Below, piece after piece: positions 58,430 to 64,000 of a DNA stretch of 64,000 nt (within the stretch, counting starts at the first letter, position 1; every line of letters begins with the position of its first letter). The notes under the pieces are model-generated. The model had not been told where the DNA came from. It made no database searches and worked only from the letters and a program-made list of their open reading frames with translations. Position numbers and translations under genes: made by a program. The stretch is from a bacterium (GTDB taxonomy: Bacteria; Chloroflexota; Dehalococcoidia; Tepidiformales; Tepidiformaceae), in NCBI GenBank assembly GCA_003577245.1, contig QEVS01000002.1, positions 186,001 to 250,000 of the forward strand. Reading direction: 5' to 3'.

Positions 58430-59101
58430 ATGAAGACCCTTCGCTACGTTGCGATTTTCACCTTCTGCGCCGGCGCGATGCTGCTCGCTGCCGGGCTCAT
58501 CCTGACTCGCGGAAGCGAGGACGGGAAGGCCGACGAGGAGCCATTCGTGGCCGTGACGGCGACGCCGACAAGCACGCCGACGGAAACTCCGACCAACGCG
58601 CCCACGCCCACGGCCACGCCCACTCCCTTCGACGGCAAGGTTTCGAAGCTCAAGATCCCGCGATTCAACGTGGATTCGGCGATTGAAGAGGTGGGGCTGC
58701 TGCCGAGCAATCAGCTCGATACTCCCCACGACCCTCTGAAGACGGGCTGGTACTACATTTATGACAAGCCCGGCTTTCGGGGGAACGCGGTCTTCTCGGC
58801 TCACGTGGATTACTACCCGAACATCATCGGCCCATTCAACAAGCTGAAGAACTCGGAGATAGGCGACGACATCGTCGTCGTCATGGAGAACGGGCTCGAA
58901 TACAAGTACCGGGTGATCCGCAAGGAGCGCTACGACGTGGCGACGATCCCGATGGGGGACCTAATCTGGCCCACGAACAAGCCTGCGGACACCGAATGGG
59001 TGACGCTGATAACGTGCGGCGGGGAATTCCGATCGGCGACGCCCGGGGGGCCCGGGGAGTATCTCCATCGTGACGTGGTGGTGGCGGAGAGGTACCAGTA
59101 G
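58430..59101 (+). CDS. Sortase (class E/F-like)
   Basis: The product is 223 residues. A single N-terminal membrane helix (about 6-26) and a Thr/Pro linker precede the sortase barrel. Catalytic residues are all present: His125 (F-S-A-H-V-D), Cys196 (L-I-T-C-G-G) and Arg214 (L-H-R-D-V-V-V). The T-C-G-G form and small size resemble class E/F enzymes of actinobacteria. It should cleave a sorting motif on exported proteins. The most likely substrate in the window is the LPPATG-tailed protein at 49233. ATG 58430 is chosen; a TTG at 58379 is less likely. Confidence 0.85.
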   Translation: MKTLRYVAIFTFCAGAMLLAAGLILTRGSEDGKADEEPFVAVTATPTSTPTETPTNAPTPTATPTPFDGKVSKLKIPRFNVDSAIEEVGLLPSNQLDTPHDPLKTGWYYIYDKPGFRGNAVFSAHVDYYPNIIGPFNKLKNSEIGDDIVVVMENGLEYKYRVIRKERYDVATIPMGDLIWPTNKPADTEWVTLITCGGEFRSATPGGPGEYLHRDVVVAERYQ

Positions 59102-59187
59102 GAGGCTTCACGCTGACCTGAGCGTGCCAGCGCACGGCCATACTGGTTTCCAGGGCACGAACTCGGGGACTGCCCGGGGCGTATAGG

Positions 59188-59216
59188 GGAAGCGATGCGG
59201 TCCGCATCGGGCTTCC
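59188..59216 (+). other. Stable hairpin in the leader of the gene at 59294
   Basis: GGAAGC (59188-59193) pairs with GCTTCC (59211-59216), and GATGCG (59194-59199) with CGCATC (59203-59208) inside it, leaving a three-base loop and a two-base bulge. It could be a transcription terminator for the sortase gene or part of a regulatory leader. Confidence 0.45.
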
Positions 59217-59293
59217 GCCCATTAAGGGAGCACAGGAGCGGCAATACCATCTCCCCTGAAGCCGTCACTCACCGGGCGGCAGGGAGAGACCCG

Positions 59294-60055
59294 ATGAAGC
59301 CGACGCGCGCATTCCTGGTCATGGCTGCCCTGACATTGGCCATCACAGTCTCAGTTCTGGCCGCAGGGAGCGAGCACGTCCGCGCGGGAGCGAGCCTTGT
59401 GAAGGGCTGGAACAACGTGTCCTATTCCGGGGGCTCGCTGGCGCCTTCCGAAGCGTTGGCAAGCATCGAAGGGAAGTACGATGCGGTCTACCGGTGGAAC
59501 GCAGCGACCCAGACGTACGAGGTGTACTCACCTGTTGGGCCCGCGTTCGGGAACACCCTTTCCAACATTGCCGATGGAGACGCCGTCTGGATCAGCGTGA
59601 CGGCAGCGAGCGCCACGCTGGCCTCGACAACGAAGACAGGGAACGTCTCCATCGCGGCGAGCACCTTCCTGCCCACCAATGACCTGGCGATCTACGAGAA
59701 GTCGTTCAACCAGCTGAATCCCGTGGGAACGGACGCTGCATCGGAGCGCTACTACGCCCCGGTGGTGCTGCCCGATGGCGCCACGATCACAAGCATGACG
59801 GTTGCATTCGAGGCCGGGAGCGGCGCTTCGGTGCAGGCGCGCCTTGACTTCACACCCATGGCCAATGGCACGAATGCCGCCCAGATCTTCAAGCTGGCCG
59901 AGGTGCTTTCGAGCGCGGGCGCCAGCCCCCAGACAGCCAACGCATTCAGTCACACCGTTGACAATGAGGTGAATGTCTACTTCGTGGTGGTTGACCTCAT
60001 AGGCGGCGCCGGGGCAAAGCTCAGGGGCATCTCCATCGCCTACACAGGCGGCTAG
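59294..60055 (+). CDS. Exported protein with GWN-type module
   Basis: The product is 253 residues. ATG 59294 follows GGGAGAG. A signal peptide (A-F-L-V-M-A-A-L-T-L-A-I) ends near A-A-G-S. The N-terminal ~80 residues (K-G-W-N-N-V-S-Y-S, A-V-Y-R-W-N-A-A-T-Q-T-Y-E-V-Y-S-P) match the C-terminal module of the 1238-residue protein. The second half is a separate beta-rich domain. There is no membrane anchor, so it is probably secreted or bound to another surface protein. It lies two bases before the next gene. Confidence 0.75.
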   Translation: MKPTRAFLVMAALTLAITVSVLAAGSEHVRAGASLVKGWNNVSYSGGSLAPSEALASIEGKYDAVYRWNAATQTYEVYSPVGPAFGNTLSNIADGDAVWISVTAASATLASTTKTGNVSIAASTFLPTNDLAIYEKSFNQLNPVGTDAASERYYAPVVLPDGATITSMTVAFEAGSGASVQARLDFTPMANGTNAAQIFKLAEVLSSAGASPQTANAFSHTVDNEVNVYFVVVDLIGGAGAKLRGISIAYTGG

Positions 60056-60057
60056 CG

Positions 60058-61809
60058 GTGAGCATTGTCACCTTCCGGCGAAGGCACGGACGGCGCCGCG
60101 CGAGCGCGGGTGCGATGCTGGCGCTCCTGGCGGCGCTCGCCGGGGCGATAACCATCTGGGACGGTGAGGCGCGGGCAATTTCGCCGCCGCAGGTGTTCAC
60201 CGTCGACCAGTCGCCTGCCGGCCCCGCCACGGTGAGCCCGGGCGACGCGGTGACCTACACGATAAACTTCAAGTCTTCCGCAACCGTGCCGGTTTCGAAC
60301 CTGGTCATACAGGGGAGCCTTGGCGCCAATCTCTCTATCAGCAGCTTCAGCGGAGGGCTGGGGCCCTCGGCGTGCGCGGCCAGTGGCTCGCACAGCCAGG
60401 ACTTCACATGCAGCCTCGGCACGCTCGGGGCCGATTCCTCAATTGCGGCCATCACCATCAATGCGGCCGTCCGCAACGTCGCCGATGGAGCGACGATCGA
60501 CCTTTCTGCCGTGACGGATTGCTTCGACTCGTCGTTCTGCGCCAAGGACGGGAGCGGGGACGCCGGGAGGGCGCCGTCTGCGGACCCGGCGCCGCTCACC
60601 GTCGCGAACGAGAACATCACCGTCACGAACTCGGCCTCTGTGCCGCAGGCCTTCGAGGGTGAGACCGTCACGTTCACGGCCGGCCTGAGCAACGGCGGGA
60701 CGGCGGGCTCGGGCAGCTACACGGCAACGTTGACCCTTGTTAACGGCAGCGTCACGGGCGGCACGTGTCCTGGAGGGGGCTCCCCCGGTGGCACGGGGAC
60801 CGGCGTGGCCACCTGTACTGACCAGCCCGGGCTCGCACCGGCGGAGGGGGCAACCATGACCGTTACCGCCACCGCGGCCAACCTGCCCGGCGCGGGAACA
60901 TTGCCGGCGACAGTCGCTCTCACGCCCGGGACCGGGAATGCAACTGGTTCGCCGGCGGGCATCGTGCTGGCGGCAACGCCGCCGGTAGCCAGCGTGGCTG
61001 TGGGCGAGGTGGGGCTCGACAACACGGGCACGAGCCTGGCGCTGGGGAGCACCATCAACGTGTGCACCGCGGCAGTGGCGGCCGACGTGGCGAACGATGC
61101 GGCCGCCGGCTCTGCGCAGCCGCCGGGGGGGATTGCGGGAATCACGTTCCTGGTCTCGGGGCCGGCACCGGGAGCGACAACCGCTGCCACGGGCTGCGGT
61201 GCGGACCAATCCGGCGTGCGCTTCACGCCAACGCTGGCCGGGGCCTACTTCGTGACGGCGACCTACTACGGGAGCGGCGACAACACGCTGGCGCTCACCA
61301 TGTCGAGCCCGCCACCTTCGCCGACGCCCTCGCCCTCGCCTTCTCCTTCTCCTTCGCCATCTCCATCGCCAAGCCCTTCGCCTTCGCCAAGTCCGAGCCC
61401 ATCGCCATCGCCATCGCCCAGCCCAAGCCCTTCGCCGAGCCCTTCGGCAAGTCCAACGGCGACCGCGTCGGCGCAACTGGTGGTTGCCGCTCCCACGGCG
61501 GGGGTGAAGACGCCTCGCAGCCGTCTCACGTTCACCGCGACCGATGGGACCCTGACGCCTGGCTCGCTGAGCTTTGTCATTCGAAGAGTGAGCGACAACA
61601 AGTACTGGAACGCCGTAACCGAGACATGGGAAGCATCGCTGGCCTCGAACGCAGCCACCCAGCAGGGCACATCGGGGACCTGGGTGCTGGCCGTCACGGG
61701 CGAAGCACGGCGCTCCTTCGCGGGGACGACGGTGGTTGTGGAGGCCCGGGCGCTGCAGGGCGCGCAGGAGTACACGAGCGCCACGTCGCCCCAGGTTGAG
61801 GTCCGCTGA
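60058..61809 (+). CDS. Exported repeat protein with DUF11-like domains and (Ser-Pro)n linker
   Basis: The product is 583 residues from GTG 60058. A signal peptide is followed by two DUF11-like Ig domains (S-P-G-D-A-V-T-Y-T-I-N near 60 and F-E-G-E-T-V-T-F-T near 200). A third beta domain leads to about 50 residues of Ser-Pro repeats, then a C-terminal beta domain. It resembles adhesin-like or wall-spanning proteins. The Ser-Pro spacer may be O-glycosylated or may hold the last domain away from the wall; that is inference. The start is two bases after the previous stop, so the pair is an operon. Confidence 0.75.
   Translation: MSIVTFRRRHGRRRASAGAMLALLAALAGAITIWDGEARAISPPQVFTVDQSPAGPATVSPGDAVTYTINFKSSATVPVSNLVIQGSLGANLSISSFSGGLGPSACAASGSHSQDFTCSLGTLGADSSIAAITINAAVRNVADGATIDLSAVTDCFDSSFCAKDGSGDAGRAPSADPAPLTVANENITVTNSASVPQAFEGETVTFTAGLSNGGTAGSGSYTATLTLVNGSVTGGTCPGGGSPGGTGTGVATCTDQPGLAPAEGATMTVTATAANLPGAGTLPATVALTPGTGNATGSPAGIVLAATPPVASVAVGEVGLDNTGTSLALGSTINVCTAAVAADVANDAAAGSAQPPGGIAGITFLVSGPAPGATTAATGCGADQSGVRFTPTLAGAYFVTATYYGSGDNTLALTMSSPPPSPTPSPSPSPSPSPSPSPSPSPSPSPSPSPSPSPSPSPSPSPSASPTATASAQLVVAAPTAGVKTPRSRLTFTATDGTLTPGSLSFVIRRVSDNKYWNAVTETWEASLASNAATQQGTSGTWVLAVTGEARRSFAGTTVVVEARALQGAQEYTSATSPQVEVR
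61311..61460 (+). repeat. Ser-Pro coding low-complexity repeat
   Basis: TCN-CCN codons alternate for about 50 codons inside the gene at 60058. The DNA varies (TCG, TCT, TCC, AGC for Ser; CCA, CCT, CCC, CCG for Pro), so it is protein-level repetition and not a perfect DNA microsatellite. Confidence 0.8.
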
Positions 61810-61923
61810 GACCCGGCCGCCGGACGGGTATCCAACCCTCGGGCCTTCCCTTACGGATGAGCGCGGGCAACGATCGGCGTCCGCCCGATGGGCGCGAGCC
61901 GGGCGTACATCTACCCTGAGCAT

Positions 61924-62478
61924 ATGAGTGGGGTGAATCGCCGCCGGGTGCGCCTGGCGGCACTGTTTGCATTGCTTGGGGCCGCGGGGGTCCTGTTTGC
62001 AGGCTGTCTCGGCTACCCGGCCGAGGGGGTGATGGCGACGCCACCACCGCCGGGGCAGGAGGGCGAATCGCGCCTGCCGCAGCTTCTCTCGCAGCTCCAG
62101 GGCGGCGGGGCCTCGATGGAGCTGTTCGAGGGTACTCCGACATCGCAGGTGCTGGCGGCGCAGGATGCCCAGGGGAAGACTGGCGCCGGGACCACTCCGG
62201 CGGCTTCACAGACGGTGGCAGGGGCGAAAACGCCGGGGCCGACGCTGGTACCGGCTACTCCGACGCAGCGCAACACCCGTGGCACGCCTACGCGGACACC
62301 AGAAGGCGGTACGGACGCGACGCCCACGCCAACCCAGACGGCGACGCCCACCGCCACGGCGACCGCTACAGCGACTCCTACTGCCACCGCCACCGCTACG
62401 CCTACGGCCACCCCAACGATTCCGAGCGAAGAAGGCGGGGCAACAGAGACCCCGCAGCCACCACCAACAGAGGGATAG
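61924..62478 (+). CDS. Thr/Pro-rich lipoprotein
   Basis: The product is 184 residues. ATG 61924 has TACCCT (61912-61917) ending six bases before it and no ribosome-binding site, so it is probably leaderless. A lipoprotein signal has Cys28 in L-F-A-G-C. After residue 100 the sequence becomes Ala/Thr/Pro repeats (T-A-T-P-T-A-T-A-T), with a short acidic end. Likely a cell-surface spacer or adhesin-like lipoprotein; no domain is recognised. Confidence 0.7.
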   Translation: MSGVNRRRVRLAALFALLGAAGVLFAGCLGYPAEGVMATPPPPGQEGESRLPQLLSQLQGGGASMELFEGTPTSQVLAAQDAQGKTGAGTTPAASQTVAGAKTPGPTLVPATPTQRNTRGTPTRTPEGGTDATPTPTQTATPTATATATATPTATATATPTATPTIPSEEGGATETPQPPPTEG

Positions 62479-62493
62479 GGGAGGCGCCGGCAC

Positions 62494-63069
62494 TTGGAAA
62501 GCACCACCGTACGCGCGCGCTGCTCGGGATGCGGAGGCGGGCTGGCATTCGAGGAATGGTCACGAGGGATGGCGGCATGCACCCTCTGTCGCGGTGGAGG
62601 CGTGGCGGAAGCGCCCGCGGCCGTGTTTGTGCGCGGACCGGCGGCCGAAGCTCCCGCGCCCTCGCGGCCGGGGGTTCAACCCCGCCCACCGGTGCGGCGG
62701 AGAGCCGGGCACGGGGCAAGCGAACACCAACGGCTGCTGGACGAAACCCCCGAAGGCCTGATTGCTGAGATCCTGGCGGCGCTGGAGGGCGAGGCGGAGC
62801 GGATGGAGGCGGAACAGCCCGGGGCGGTCTCGCCCGTGCGGGAGATGCTCCAGGAGATCGGCGTGGGCCGGTCCCCGTTTGAGTTCCAGGCGGCGGCCTG
62901 GGGCTTTGCGGCCGGGTTTGCAGCCAACGTGGCACTGGCGAAGTACGCTCAGATGCAGACGGGGGCACCCATGTCGCAGTTCGCAGTGCCGTTGATCGTG
63001 GGCGGGCTGGTGGCAGGCGCGGCCTGTGCTGCCATTGGCTGGGGGCTGGCCAAGCTACGCGAACGTTAG
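62494..63069 (+). CDS. Zinc-ribbon membrane protein
   Basis: The product is 191 residues from TTG 62494, with GGGAGG about ten bases upstream. The N-terminus has C-S-G-C-G-G-G and C-T-L-C-R-G-G-G, two Cys pairs of a zinc ribbon. A flexible Pro-rich linker and a helical region (L-L-D-E-T-P-E-G-L-I-A-E-I-L) follow. Two hydrophobic helices lie near residues 129-145 and 165-180. It is likely anchored in the membrane with the ribbon inside. Function unknown. Confidence 0.65.
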   Translation: MESTTVRARCSGCGGGLAFEEWSRGMAACTLCRGGGVAEAPAAVFVRGPAAEAPAPSRPGVQPRPPVRRRAGHGASEHQRLLDETPEGLIAEILAALEGEAERMEAEQPGAVSPVREMLQEIGVGRSPFEFQAAAWGFAAGFAANVALAKYAQMQTGAPMSQFAVPLIVGGLVAGAACAAIGWGLAKLRER

Positions 63070-63114
63070 CGGCCTCGCTGGCTCAGGAGAGTCATCGCCA
63101 ATACCATCGGCCGT

Positions 63115-64000
63115 ATGTCACCCGCCTCCGCCCGGACAGCACTGCGAGTCACCCTTGCCGGGCCACTCCCGGGCGAGCGCTGGGTCAGCATCGACCGGTA
63201 CGCGCAGGCAATCGCCGACCTTTCGGGCGAGGGCGGGATCGAAGTCGTGCGCGCGGATGTTCCAACGGAGCCGCGACTTAGCCGGATTGGGGCGTATGTG
63301 GCTCGCTACCGGCGCGCTCCGGCGATGGTCGCCGCCAGCACGGACGGCGACGTGGTGCACATTGCCGACCAGGCACTGGGCCACTTCGTGGACGCGGTGC
63401 AGGGCACACCCACGGTAACGACCTGTCACGACCTGATGCCGCTGCTGCTGGAAGGGCACTATGAGAGCCGGTTCGAGGCATGGTTCGACAGCACGCTGCT
63501 TCATCGGAGCATCGAAGGGATGTGCCGTTCTCAGAGGATCATCGCTGTTTCGGGGAACACGGCCCGCGACGTGGCTTCGCACCTGGATGTGGACCCGGCG
63601 CGGATAGCAGTTGTGCCGAACATGGTGGCGGCGGAGTACAGCCCGCGCCCGGAACCCGATCAGTGGCTTGCGCGGCGGGGCACACGGCTCCCTGCAGGTC
63701 CGCGGATCCTGAGCGTGGGTCACACGCGCCCCTACAAGAACCTCGACCTGCTGCTCGCTGCGCTCGCGGAACCCGACCTCGCGGGGGCGAGCCTGGTTCG
63801 CTGCGGGAGCCCGCTCACCGCTGAGCAGCGAGCGCTGGCGAGCAGGCTGAGGGTTGAGCCGCGAATCATTGAGCTTGGGCACCAGGAGCCGGAGAGCCTC
63901 GCCCACATCTACAGCGCCTGCGACGCGCTCGCGCAGCCCAGCCGCTACGAGGGCTTCGGCGTGCCGGTCGTCGAGGCCATGGCCTGCGGCCTGCCCGTGG
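63115..64000 (+). CDS. Family 4 glycosyltransferase, N-terminal part (runs off the window)
   Basis: ATG 63115 has TACCAT (63102-63107) ending seven bases before it, so it is probably leaderless. The visible 295 residues show the GT-B pattern of family 4: V-T-T-C-H-D-L-M-P, I-I-A-V-S-G-N-T-A-R-D-V, S-V-G-H-T-R-P-Y-K-N-L-D, and near the end Q-P-S-R-Y-E-G-F-G-V-P-V-V-E-A-M-A. It should transfer a sugar from an NDP-sugar in the cytoplasm, perhaps to a surface glycan. The 3' end lies beyond 64000. Confidence 0.9.
   Translation, partial: MSPASARTALRVTLAGPLPGERWVSIDRYAQAIADLSGEGGIEVVRADVPTEPRLSRIGAYVARYRRAPAMVAASTDGDVVHIADQALGHFVDAVQGTPTVTTCHDLMPLLLEGHYESRFEAWFDSTLLHRSIEGMCRSQRIIAVSGNTARDVASHLDVDPARIAVVPNMVAAEYSPRPEPDQWLARRGTRLPAGPRILSVGHTRPYKNLDLLLAALAEPDLAGASLVRCGSPLTAEQRALASRLRVEPRIIELGHQEPESLAHIYSACDALAQPSRYEGFGVPVVEAMACGLPV

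Noticed and set aside
61311-61460. CRISPR or minisatellite
   Set aside because: The repetition is of Ser-Pro codons with changing third bases; there are no spacers.

Overview
ORGANISM. This is a gene-dense, high-GC bacterial chromosome segment of about 60 protein genes, with no rRNA, tRNA, CRISPR array or transposase that I can see. The following together suggest a Chloroflexota bacterium (Thermomicrobia- or Tepidiformia-like): cofactor F420 genes (cofD, cofC, an F420-dependent nitroreductase-family protein), many acyl-CoA dehydrogenases and crotonases, a tungsten-type aldehyde oxidoreductase, a sortase, many lipoproteins with Thr/Pro linkers, and frequent GTG/TTG starts. This is an inference from gene content; no marker gene was compared.

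LAYOUT. 0-6 kb: end of etfB, etfA, then an exopolysaccharide cluster (two glycosyltransferases and a Wzz-like protein on the minus strand, a Wzy/O-antigen-ligase-like protein on the plus strand). 6-9.8 kb: cofD-cofC with a substrate-binding lipoprotein, then a PI-PLC-like lipoprotein. 10-20 kb: DinB-like and CitE-like proteins, glycerate kinase, small membrane and SnoaL-like proteins, an aldehyde:ferredoxin oxidoreductase with a structured leader, a LigD polymerase domain, a crotonase, mnmA and rsfS. 20-24 kb: a TetR unit facing an operon of PAS-GGDEF, HDOD and degenerate-GGDEF proteins. 24-43 kb: pyruvate kinase, rmlC, htpX, fatty-acid and acyl-CoA genes, a VWA protein, a Kef-type antiporter with a DnaJ-like zinc tail, MOSC, SDR, VOC, a lipase-like hydrolase, plsX and a methyltransferase.

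43.2-45.7 kb is accessory: a 112-bp direct repeat (108/112 identical), the 3' end of an F420-dependent nitroreductase-family gene, brackets a lower-GC island holding a LuxR-type HTH protein, an RlpA/expansin-like beta-barrel protein and a Tat-exported protein. leuD and leuC follow.

49-63 kb is a cell-surface locus: a cyclic-di-GMP-I (GEMM) riboswitch candidate ahead of an exported protein with an LPPATG tail, a 1238-residue exported protein, a paralogous pair of membrane-anchored exported proteins, a CAP-domain protein, a RodZ-like protein, a sortase, two more exported proteins, a Thr/Pro-rich lipoprotein and a zinc-ribbon membrane protein. The window ends inside a glycosyltransferase.

HOW IT FITS TOGETHER. 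ETF, the acyl-CoA dehydrogenases, hydratases, SDR and thioesterase fit acyl-CoA catabolism; plsX serves phospholipid synthesis. The diguanylate cyclase operon and the c-di-GMP riboswitch suggest that c-di-GMP controls part of the surface locus. At least nine genes have a -10-like TANNNT hexamer ending 5-7 bases before the start codon and no useful ribosome-binding site, so leaderless transcription looks common here.
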